Part shown: positions 9,424 to 17,573 of the stretch, one piece after another
Layout: each line of letters begins with the position of its first letter
Numbering within the stretch: the first letter of the stretch is position 1
Source of the DNA: Cryomorpha sp963741985
GTDB taxonomy: Bacteria; Bacteroidota; Bacteroidia; Flavobacteriales_D; Cryomorphaceae
Length of the DNA stretch: 64,000 nt
Reading direction: 5' to 3'
Assembly (NCBI GenBank): GCA_963741985.1
Contig: CAVUKD010000002.1
Location: 1,736,001-1,800,000, forward strand
The notes under the pieces: model-generated
Told to the model about the DNA's origin: nothing
Databases searched by the model: none
The model's input: only the letters and a program-made list of their open reading frames with translations
Made by a program: the position numbers and the translations under genes

Positions 9424-10107
9424 ATGGCGCTGATTCTTTGCATTGAGACTTCCACAAAAGTCTGTTCCGTTGGTCTTGCGCAGGAGGGTAAAGTGCTCAA
9501 ATGTTTAGAAGACACGTCGGCCGGATACAGCCATGCTGAAATGCTCAATGTGCTCATTGAAGAGGTATTGCGGAAAGGGCAGAAAAAATTTAGTGAACTC
9601 GACGCGGTTGCTATCAGCGAAGGCCCCGGGTCTTATACCGGTCTGCGTATCGGAGTTTCGGCGGCCAAAGGGATTGCTGTGGCCCTGCGTATCCCCATTA
9701 TTGCGGTAAGTTCCCTCAAAGCGATGTGCACTTCTGCCAGTGACAACAGCGATGACACCTTACTTCTTCCAATGATTGACGCCAGAAGAATGGAGGTTTT
9801 TACCGCGGGCTACAATGGCAATCTCAAAGAAGTTTTCCCAACCCGTGCTGAGGTATTAGAGGATACCAGTTTTCCTGAAAAGAAGGCTTTTGGAAAAGTG
9901 CGTTTTTTTGGCGACGGCGCCGCTAAGGCTGCTGATATTTTAAGTGCTTCGGGTGGAAAACAGATCAAGAATATTTACGCTTCCGCGAAAGGAATGGCAC
10001 CCCTTGCTGAAAAGAAGTTTGAGAAATCAAATTTTGTCGACACCGCTTATTTTGAGCCGTTTTATCTCAAAGATTTTGTGGCTGGCAAGCCGAAGAAGGT
10101 GATTTAA
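9424..10107 (+). CDS. tsaB: tRNA threonylcarbamoyladenosine biosynthesis protein TsaB
   Basis: A 227-residue ASKHA-fold protein. It starts with LCIETSTKVCSVGLA, the phosphate-binding loop of the family, and has SEGPGSYTGLRIG at about residues 65-77, the TsaB signature. TsaB partners TsaD and TsaE in making the t6A modification on ANN-decoding tRNAs; neither partner is in this window. The length matches the family. It is the last gene of the tolC-hlyD-tsaB run and faces the S46 peptidase gene. Confidence 0.95.
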   Translation: MALILCIETSTKVCSVGLAQEGKVLKCLEDTSAGYSHAEMLNVLIEEVLRKGQKKFSELDAVAISEGPGSYTGLRIGVSAAKGIAVALRIPIIAVSSLKAMCTSASDNSDDTLLLPMIDARRMEVFTAGYNGNLKEVFPTRAEVLEDTSFPEKKAFGKVRFFGDGAAKAADILSASGGKQIKNIYASAKGMAPLAEKKFEKSNFVDTAYFEPFYLKDFVAGKPKKVI

Positions 10108-10245
10108 ACCTTTCTTAAATTCCGTAGGAAAGATCAGAATTTTTCAAAAAAAAACATGCGGCTGCGAGTCCTCATCAGACCTATAAGAACCTTTGAAGCG
10201 GGAGAAATTGATTAAATTCGCCACCTATGAAAGCGTTCTCCAATT

Positions 10246-12486
10246 TTATTTTGACGCAGGCTCTTCCACTTGTTCAGTTAGCTTCTGATCCGCAGGCACA
10301 ACCATCATTCGAATTTTCGAAGGCTTTGTTTTTACCAAGGTCATTTCATTAACCAGATTTTTGGCATCACCGAGCTTATCCATAATAAAAAGTACATAGC
10401 GAATATCGACTGAAATGGTACGCTGTACTGATTTTTCGAAATTAATATCACCGCTCATCGCTTCCCAGTTTCCATCAAAAGCGATTCCGATCAATTCACC
10501 ATTTCCATTAATGACCGGACTTCCCGAGCTGCCGCCTGTTATGTCATTGGTGCTCATAAAATCGACATGCATCATTCCGTCTATGTCTGCATACTGCCCG
10601 TAATCCTTGTCTTTATATAGTTCTTCAAGTTTGGCGGGTACGATAAACTCATCGTTGGTCGAATCCTTTTTTGCCATCACTCCTTCTAATGTCGTAAAGT
10701 AATCATAGGTTACTCCGTCTCTTTGTTTGTACGAAGCAATATTTCCAAAAGAAGCGCGCATGGTAGAGTTCGCATCGGGATAGAAATCTTTGTCTGGCAT
10801 CATTTTGCGTAAGCCATCCTGAAAGAGGCGGTTTCCTTTCGATCGAAGTTCAGTGGCCTCGGCATTTTCAGAAGATTGACTTCGATATACATCATAAAGT
10901 TCATCGGCGATTATGCGCATCGGATCTTTTTCGAGGGCTTTTTCTTCCGGCTTTTCTATCAAGGTAGTTAGACGGTTTAAATCCGTAAATGAACTTTTCC
11001 TATAGACTTTGGCGGCGTACTTATCCCATTTGCCGTCGTATTTGTCTCCAAGTTTTCGCAAGTACCCCGGCTGCTGATCGATCGGTACATTCTCGGAATA
11101 CATTTCGTTGGTAACTGCAAAAAGCTTCTGATCCGTGGGCATATTTTTTTCTTCGAAAAATTCTGCAGCCTGAATCTTCAGCTTTTCTTTCAACTCTTCT
11201 TTTTCCTTTCCCTCCTCCATCTTCATATAGGTTTCGAGTTGTCGGTTCATTCGATATGTGAAGAGGATCTCATCGGCACCCAGTAAACCGGCTTCTATTG
11301 CATATCGGCCACTAATAACATTTGTATTCGTAAGCTGATAGCTCTTGCTTATCATGTTTAGTGCAGCTCCGTATGTGGCTTTGCGTTCAGGTTTGGCATC
11401 AGCCCAATGTTGGAATTGCGCTTCTAATTCCTGTTTGGTTTCAATTACATCATACTGTTTCAGCTGCTCAGTTTCACCGATATAGTATTTCCAATAATTG
11501 GCGGTTGATGCATATTTCGATGCGTACTGTAGTCTTACCTTGTCATCGGATTTCATATCTTTTCTGAGTACATCCAATTTTGCGGCACCTATAGCTACTA
11601 CTGTGGGGTTCTTCTTTTCTATCGCCTGCTCTACGCCAAAAGATGTGAGATAGCGATCCGTAGTTCCGGGATATCCAAGTGTCATTGAAAAATCACCTTC
11701 TTTCACTCCAGCCAGTGATATAGGAAGGAAATGTTTCGGCTTTAGTGGAATATTGTTTTTGCTATAGGGTGCCGGATTTCCATCGGGATCAGTATATACC
11801 CGAAATAGTGAGAAATCCCCCGTTTGTCGCGGCCACATCCAGTTGTCTGTGTTGCCGCCATACTTCCCGATCGATGAAGGCGGTGCCCCTACCAAGCGTA
11901 CATCCGTGTAATCTTCATACACGAAAAGGTAAAATTCATTGCCGGCGTAGAAACTTTTTACGCCGGCATTGTAGTGTGTGCCTTTTTCAGCATTCTTTGC
12001 AATTGCTTTTCCTACTTCAGCTATTTTGGCTTTGCGATCCATTTCCGAATCGATTCCTTTCAGCGAGTCCAGAACACGATCGGTTACGTTTTCCATCCGT
12101 ATCAAAAACGAGACATAAAGCCCTTCATTTGGTTTTTCTTCGGCATACGATTTCGCCCAAAAACCATTGGTTAACAAGTCGTTTTCAACGGTGCTATTTT
12201 CCCTTATCGCGTCGAAACCACAATGGTGGTTGGTGAGCATTAAACCGCTGGTTGACACCATTTCACCAGTGCAAAATCCACCACCGATAGTTACTATTGC
12301 GTCTTTAAGCGAGGAATGGTTTACGCTGTAAATTTCTTCGGGCGTAAGCTGTAGTCCCATTTTTTGCAGATCCCGTTGGTTCAGTCGCTTGATAAGCATG
12401 GGGAGCCACATTCCTTCGTCTGCTTTTAACGTTGTAACGCTTGTAAAAGCAATGAGTATGAATAAGAGGATTGATTTTTTTGTCAT
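10246..12486 (-). CDS. S46 family dipeptidyl-peptidase, DPP7-like
   Basis: A 746-residue secreted serine peptidase with signal peptide (1-22, LKADEG after the cut). Catalytic features of family S46 are visible: the TNHHCGF histidine (87-88), the GGNTDNW region carrying the Asp, and the serine in GGSSGSP (Ser654). S46 enzymes release dipeptides from protein N-termini in the periplasm of asaccharolytic Bacteroidota. The residue 18 after the catalytic serine is Gly (Gly672 in AFDGN). This position is Gly in DPP7 (hydrophobic P1) and Arg in DPP11 (acidic P1), so I predict DPP7-type specificity. It appears to be a single-gene transcript. Confidence 0.93.
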   Translation of the reverse strand: MTKKSILLFILIAFTSVTTLKADEGMWLPMLIKRLNQRDLQKMGLQLTPEEIYSVNHSSLKDAIVTIGGGFCTGEMVSTSGLMLTNHHCGFDAIRENSTVENDLLTNGFWAKSYAEEKPNEGLYVSFLIRMENVTDRVLDSLKGIDSEMDRKAKIAEVGKAIAKNAEKGTHYNAGVKSFYAGNEFYLFVYEDYTDVRLVGAPPSSIGKYGGNTDNWMWPRQTGDFSLFRVYTDPDGNPAPYSKNNIPLKPKHFLPISLAGVKEGDFSMTLGYPGTTDRYLTSFGVEQAIEKKNPTVVAIGAAKLDVLRKDMKSDDKVRLQYASKYASTANYWKYYIGETEQLKQYDVIETKQELEAQFQHWADAKPERKATYGAALNMISKSYQLTNTNVISGRYAIEAGLLGADEILFTYRMNRQLETYMKMEEGKEKEELKEKLKIQAAEFFEEKNMPTDQKLFAVTNEMYSENVPIDQQPGYLRKLGDKYDGKWDKYAAKVYRKSSFTDLNRLTTLIEKPEEKALEKDPMRIIADELYDVYRSQSSENAEATELRSKGNRLFQDGLRKMMPDKDFYPDANSTMRASFGNIASYKQRDGVTYDYFTTLEGVMAKKDSTNDEFIVPAKLEELYKDKDYGQYADIDGMMHVDFMSTNDITGGSSGSPVINGNGELIGIAFDGNWEAMSGDINFEKSVQRTISVDIRYVLFIMDKLGDAKNLVNEMTLVKTKPSKIRMMVVPADQKLTEQVEEPASK

Positions 12487-12664
12487 AATGTATATTTTAA
12501 ATCAAGAGGAGAACTGAATTTTTGTGCGAATGTTTTGAGAAAACCATTCGTTTTAATATTCGATTTATGTTTTTCGCTGAATAGAATTTGAAATGAATCA
12601 GTCCTTCAAATGTTAGTATCTCCCGTTAGTCCGAAGTCGGATACCTAAAGGATGAATATACCGA

Positions 12665-13558
12665 TCAATCCTCCTCATTATAAGAATAGGTTGTAATCAC
12701 AATCAACTGATTTTCCTCTTCCCGCTTTAATTCAGCAGTGAGTCGCATATTTTTTTCATTGTAAACGAATTCTTTTCGGTAAATCACTTCTCCATTCACC
12801 GTTTTTATTTCGGTAAGAAGATTTCCAACCTCATCGTATTCATAAGATAAACTAAACGGATCTTTTCCATCATCAATATCCTTTTGGGCAAGCCAGCCGT
12901 GTGCGTCGTATGCGTAATTTTCAATTATTTGCCCGCTGCTCATAATGTAGGTCTGCAGATATTTTATGAGATATCCATTCCCATCGAAATACCTGATTTC
13001 TTTCAAATAAGGGCGCCCCTGAGCATTAAGCAAGGTAGAATGCAATTGATTTTCGTACGTAACGTACTGGTATTTTTCGGAAGTAATTTTGGAACTAATT
13101 GCCGGGTCGATCGAAGCGGTGAGTGATTCTACCCGCGCGGCACGGCCGTATTTCTGTGTAAGCGGACGGCCATCATTATCATACGTATAACAATAGCTGA
13201 ACATTCCGGCGGCATCGTTCTTCACTTCGCAGTCGAGTCTGTTGCCAACATATTCATAAAAAGTAATGGAGGTATCGCGTAATTTCTGATTTATCAAAGA
13301 AATCATTTTCACTTTTCCATCTGGATAGAAATAATACTTCAATTTTTGAAAAGAATTGCGGATGCGGTCTCCGTCTTTCTTAATATCCACATCGCACGTT
13401 ATCTCTTCAATGTGATTATCTGCTATAAACTCAGGATTATATTTCTGGCTAAGTCCAAACTCGCGCCCAACAGGTGGATTGAGCAGTTGTGCCGATGCAT
13501 ACTGATAAACCACAGAAAAAAGGAGGAAAACGAGGGGGATACGCTTATTAAAATTCAA
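12665..13558 (-). CDS. secreted protein with YD/RHS-like repeats
   Basis: A 297-residue protein if it starts at the TTG at 13558, which gives a clean signal peptide (RIPLVFLLFSVV, cleavage near ASA). The next upstream ATG (13666) would overlap the preceding gene by 119 bp and precede the signal peptide with about 36 unneeded residues. The mature part holds repeated YxYDxxGRL-type units (TYDNDGRPL, AYDAHGWL, EYDEVGNLL), as in RHS/YD-repeat or wall-associated beta-sheet proteins, but it is far too short for a full RHS toxin. Function unknown. It overlaps the end of the DUF255 gene by 11 bp. Confidence 0.7.
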   Translation of the reverse strand: MNFNKRIPLVFLLFSVVYQYASAQLLNPPVGREFGLSQKYNPEFIADNHIEEITCDVDIKKDGDRIRNSFQKLKYYFYPDGKVKMISLINQKLRDTSITFYEYVGNRLDCEVKNDAAGMFSYCYTYDNDGRPLTQKYGRAARVESLTASIDPAISSKITSEKYQYVTYENQLHSTLLNAQGRPYLKEIRYFDGNGYLIKYLQTYIMSSGQIIENYAYDAHGWLAQKDIDDGKDPFSLSYEYDEVGNLLTEIKTVNGEVIYRKEFVYNEKNMRLTAELKREEENQLIVITTYSYNEED

Positions 13559-15596
13559 AGTTTTTCTTCGTGTTTTCAATTTGCTCTTCAGCTTTATCGA
13601 TTGTGGTAACTGGTAGTTGGCAGGTTTTATTCTGACACACAAATACCTGTGTTTTATCTTCTTCAAAACGTCCTGCGAATATAGGCAGATCGCTCCTTTT
13701 ATCCGAAACAGCCCACAGGAAGTTTGGTAAATAATTTTCCTTTAGAAACTGCTGGTAAGGGATGGCATCACTTCCAATGATTACAATTTCCGGGGCACCC
13801 AATGCTTTACGCAAATATAAATCGGCAAAGTGCCCGTATCCTTCGGGATATCCGATCATGTTTTTTTCAACGGCGTGCAAAATCCGGTCTGCGATATGAT
13901 CAAAATGTGTATTTCCATAAAAGGAAGCTAATTTGTGCAAATTGTGCGCCATTACAGAATTTCCCGAAGGAATCACATTGTCAGTCATCTCTACCGGTCT
14001 TGATATCAGGTCTTTCTGGCCGATTGATGTCATATAAAAATGACCTTTTTCAGCATCGTAAAAGGTATCTAATACTTTATTGGCCATTGTTCTGGCTTTA
14101 TTAAGAGTAGATTCATCATAATTGATTTCCACTTTTTTCAACCAGGCAGCAATCAGAAAAGCATAGTCTTCTAAAAAACCGACCTCACTTGATTTTCCAT
14201 CCTTCCAAGAATGGCTTAGAATATTGTTTTCTGGATTATAAAGCTCTTTTTCTATAAAGGTAAAAATGCGATTGGCGTATATTAGAAATTCATGGTTGCC
14301 GGTACATTTGAACGCTGTTAAGAATCCTTCGGCCATCATGGCATTCCATGAGCAAATGGTTTTATCGTCGATGCCGGGGCGAGTACGGGAATTTTGGATT
14401 TTCGCAAGTTCCCTGTTCAGAACGTTAAGTTCTTCTTTCACGGCAGTGGTAGTACTTTGAAATTCTAAACTGATATCTTCCAGCGTTTGCTTCCTTACGG
14501 TAATTAATTTGCCTTCCCAGCGTGCATTTTGATTGGTATAATAGAATTTCTCAAAACTCTCCAGCAGCTCTTTTTCACGTAAGTCGGCAATTGAGAAAGT
14601 GTAATATTTTCCTTCTTCACCTTCACTGTCGGCATCGAGTGCGCTATAATAGCCACCATGGCCATTTTGCATTTCGGCATTCAGCCATTCCACAATTTGG
14701 TTTATAACACGTAGGTAATCCGCTTTTTGGAAATATTTATATCCTTCCGAAAAAAGAGATAGTAACTGCGCATTGTCATAAAGCATCTTTTCAAAATGGG
14801 GCACTTTCCAGTAAATGTCGGTAGAGTAGCGCGCAAACCCGCCGTTGATTTGGTCAAAAATTCCGCCCAAAGCGAGTTTGTCCAGGGTGAGTTCTACATG
14901 GCGAAGCACTTCCTTATTTCCCGTAAGGAAACCATAATGCAAAAGGAATAAATAATTGACAGGCAATGGAAATTTGGGGGCTTTGTTGGGTCCGCCGTAT
15001 GTATTATCCATTCGGGGAGTCCAATTTTCAAGTGCTTTCTGAAGTGTAGAAAAAGAAAATTCCTTCGGAGCATCTATCAGCGGAAGGCTACCGGTCATCT
15101 GCATTTCGGAAACAATTTGGTCTCCATATTCTTGAAATTTCGGAGCATCTGTTTTCCAGAGTCGACTCAGTTGCTGGAGGATTTGAATCCAATTCTCTTT
15201 TGGAAAGTAGGTGCCACCATACACCGGTTTTCCATCGGGAGTAGTGATACAATTCAGTGGCCAGCCACCTTGTTTGCGCATCATTTGCACGGCTTCCATG
15301 TATACCTGATCTACATCCGGCCGCTCTTCGCGATCGACTTTTATGCAAATGAAGTGAGCGTTCATTAAGGCTGCCACATCCTCACTCTCAAAACATTCCT
15401 TCTCCATCACATGGCACCAATGGCATGCACTGTAACCGATGCTTATGAGCATGGGCCTGTTCGCTGCAAGTGCCTTATTACGTGCTTTTTCGCCCCATGG
15501 CAACCAGTTTACGGGATTATGGGCATGCTGCCGCAAATAGGGACTACTCTCGTGAATGAGCGCGTTGGTATGTTGAAATTCATTGTTTTTGGCCAT
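13548..15596 (-). CDS. DUF255 thioredoxin-like protein (YyaL/SPATA20 family)
   Basis: A 682-residue protein. It begins with the family hallmark (SPYLRQHAHNPVNW near residue 18) and a thioredoxin fold with CHWC near residues 56-60. After that comes an alpha/alpha barrel like six-hairpin glycosidases (about 200-560) and a C-terminal domain. No signal peptide is visible, so it is probably cytoplasmic. The biochemical role of this widespread family is not established. Its ATG shares one base with the TAA of the upstream LEA2 gene (TAATG). Confidence 0.9.
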   Translation of the reverse strand: MAKNNEFQHTNALIHESSPYLRQHAHNPVNWLPWGEKARNKALAANRPMLISIGYSACHWCHVMEKECFESEDVAALMNAHFICIKVDREERPDVDQVYMEAVQMMRKQGGWPLNCITTPDGKPVYGGTYFPKENWIQILQQLSRLWKTDAPKFQEYGDQIVSEMQMTGSLPLIDAPKEFSFSTLQKALENWTPRMDNTYGGPNKAPKFPLPVNYLFLLHYGFLTGNKEVLRHVELTLDKLALGGIFDQINGGFARYSTDIYWKVPHFEKMLYDNAQLLSLFSEGYKYFQKADYLRVINQIVEWLNAEMQNGHGGYYSALDADSEGEEGKYYTFSIADLREKELLESFEKFYYTNQNARWEGKLITVRKQTLEDISLEFQSTTTAVKEELNVLNRELAKIQNSRTRPGIDDKTICSWNAMMAEGFLTAFKCTGNHEFLIYANRIFTFIEKELYNPENNILSHSWKDGKSSEVGFLEDYAFLIAAWLKKVEINYDESTLNKARTMANKVLDTFYDAEKGHFYMTSIGQKDLISRPVEMTDNVIPSGNSVMAHNLHKLASFYGNTHFDHIADRILHAVEKNMIGYPEGYGHFADLYLRKALGAPEIVIIGSDAIPYQQFLKENYLPNFLWAVSDKRSDLPIFAGRFEEDKTQVFVCQNKTCQLPVTTIDKAEEQIENTKKNFEF

Positions 15597-16057
15597 TAGA
15601 AATTCGCCTTGTGTTCGTACGCGAAATCGAATTTCTTGCTGACTACGAAAGTGCTGGCTTTCAGTTTTCCTTCCACTTTAATATTCACGCTACGCTTTAC
15701 CGTGGCTCCGATTATAATGGGAATTAATTCCAGACTACCGCCATTAAAATCGGCTCTTATATGCACTTTTATGAATTCGTCAAAATTTGCCGGTACGGTA
15801 ATTTTGTCCACAAGATGCGCCTTCCCGGCTTTTCGTCCATCGAGCCAAAGATCAGCATAAGTCGATTTTACGTGAATCTTATATCCATTCGGATTGTGCA
15901 CTTTCAAATCGCCAGTGAGTTCGATTCCGTCTTTATTCAGGCTGTTGATCTCAATGCCACGCACATCCGTCACTTCCACATCGCTGTAATTACAAGATGT
16001 GAGAAGGACGAGGAATATGCTAAATATCAGTAAATTACTTCTTTGAAAGATCTGCAA
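15596..16057 (-). CDS. LEA type 2 family lipoprotein
   Basis: About 153 residues from a TTG start at 16057. This start gives a short lipoprotein signal with lipobox LLTSC; the next ATG (16123) would run about 90 bp into the M20 gene. The mature protein has one LEA2/WHy domain (LTGDLKVHNPNGYKI, VPANFDEFIKV), an immunoglobulin-like fold found in small Bacteroidota lipoproteins. Function unknown. It overlaps the M20 gene by 23 bp and the DUF255 start by 1 bp, so the three genes are one operon. Confidence 0.75.
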   Translation of the reverse strand: MQIFQRSNLLIFSIFLVLLTSCNYSDVEVTDVRGIEINSLNKDGIELTGDLKVHNPNGYKIHVKSTYADLWLDGRKAGKAHLVDKITVPANFDEFIKVHIRADFNGGSLELIPIIIGATVKRSVNIKVEGKLKASTFVVSKKFDFAYEHKANF

Positions 16058-17417
16058 AATGCTTGAAAAAATGAGGGATCGTCTCAATACCTTTGTAAAA
16101 ATTAAAAAGTCCGTAATTCTCATTGGGTGAGTGAATTTTATTGGAATCCAACCCGAATCCCATAAGAATTGTTTTGAGTCCCAGTATATCTTCAAAAAGT
16201 GCAACAATGGGAATAGAACCTCCGCCACGCATTGGGATAGGTTTTTTACCAAAAGTATCTTCCATAGCCATTTCTGCAGCGCGATAGGCTACCGAATCGA
16301 TTGGGGTAATAACCGGTTCACCTCCGTGATGCGCAGTAACTTTTACTTTCACAGTATCCGGTGCAATCGATTCAAAATGGTGTTTGAACAGTTTCGAAAT
16401 TTCTTCCGAAGTTTGATTTGGCACCAGGCGCATTGAGATTTTAGCGTGTGCCTTAGACGGCAAAACTGTCTTGGCCCCCGGAGAAGTATATCCACCCCAA
16501 ATTCCATTAACATCAAGCGTGGGTCGAATGCTTCCTCGCTCGAGGGTGGTAAATCCTGTTTCACCTGAAACTTTCTTGATGTCAAGGTCTTCGGTGTATT
16601 CTTTTTCATCAAAAGGTGCTTCGTTGAGTGCGATTCTCTCCTGAGGACCAAGCTTGGCTACCTTATCGTAAAAGCCGGGAATGGTAATGTGATTATTCTC
16701 ATCGGTCAATGATGCGACCATTTTGGCAAGCACATTAATAGGGTTCGCAACACAACCACCATAAATACCACTGTGAAGATCGCGGTTTGGTCCGGTAACT
16801 TCTACTTCCATATAACTCAGTCCGCGAAGCCCCATCGTAATACTTGGTGTATCGTTGGAAATCATTGCAGTATCTGAAACCAGCACCACGTCGGCGGCAA
16901 GTTTTTCGGTATTCGCTTTCAAAAATGGCCCAAGACTATCCGATCCTACTTCTTCTTCGCCTTCAATCATGAATTTCACATTGCAGTGCAAAGTGTTGGT
17001 CTTCATCATCGATTCAAATGCCTTCACATGCATATATACTTGACCTTTGTCATCGGCAGAACCGCGGGCGATTACTACGCCATCTTTTACTACAGGCTCA
17101 AATGGCGGCGAATCCCAAAGTTCGAGTGGGTCGGCTGGCTGAACATCGTAATGCCCGTACACGAGTACCGTCGGCAACGAAGGATCGATGATTTTTTCAC
17201 CGTAAACAATTGGGTATCCGTCCGTATCGCAAACTTCAACCTTGTCGGCTCCTGCTTCCTTAAGTTTCTCTTTCAAGAAATTGGCTGCTTTGAGAACGTC
17301 GTTTTTGAACGATTTATCGGTGCTTACCGAAGGAATTTTGAGTAGCTCGATGAGTTCATTTAGAAATTTATCTTTGTTGGAATTTAGATATTCTGTAGTT
17401 TTCGTCATTTGTTTCAA
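16035..17417 (-). CDS. M20 family dipeptidase
   Basis: A 460-residue metallopeptidase of the M20 family (CNDP2/PepV-like group). Metal ligands are visible in GHYDVQPADP (about residue 90), RGSADDKGQ, EGEEEVGS (about residue 153) and the C-terminal HSPNENYG. A lid or dimerisation domain lies at about 205-360. It should hydrolyse dipeptides in the cytoplasm, as no signal peptide is visible. It is the first gene of the minus-strand group ending at 12665. With the S46 enzyme nearby, the region suggests peptide use, though the two are separate transcripts. Confidence 0.92.
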   Translation of the reverse strand: MKQMTKTTEYLNSNKDKFLNELIELLKIPSVSTDKSFKNDVLKAANFLKEKLKEAGADKVEVCDTDGYPIVYGEKIIDPSLPTVLVYGHYDVQPADPLELWDSPPFEPVVKDGVVIARGSADDKGQVYMHVKAFESMMKTNTLHCNVKFMIEGEEEVGSDSLGPFLKANTEKLAADVVLVSDTAMISNDTPSITMGLRGLSYMEVEVTGPNRDLHSGIYGGCVANPINVLAKMVASLTDENNHITIPGFYDKVAKLGPQERIALNEAPFDEKEYTEDLDIKKVSGETGFTTLERGSIRPTLDVNGIWGGYTSPGAKTVLPSKAHAKISMRLVPNQTSEEISKLFKHHFESIAPDTVKVKVTAHHGGEPVITPIDSVAYRAAEMAMEDTFGKKPIPMRGGGSIPIVALFEDILGLKTILMGFGLDSNKIHSPNENYGLFNFYKGIETIPHFFKHFADLSKK

Positions 17418-17573
17418 AAATTATTTGGTCGCCAAATATACAAAATACAATTCCCAACGATAAATGAGGATTAGCTCGATGTTTCGGTTAATTTTATAAC
17501 TTTAACTTTTATACAACTTTGCTGGAAAAATAGCGTCAGTCTTTACAATAGCCTTACCGATCAAGAAATAAAT

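Noticed and set aside
12605..12650. Short TCCGA/TCGGA inverted repeat before the YD-repeat gene end
   Set aside because: The loop would be only two bases and no T run follows, so it is unlikely to be a terminator or operator.
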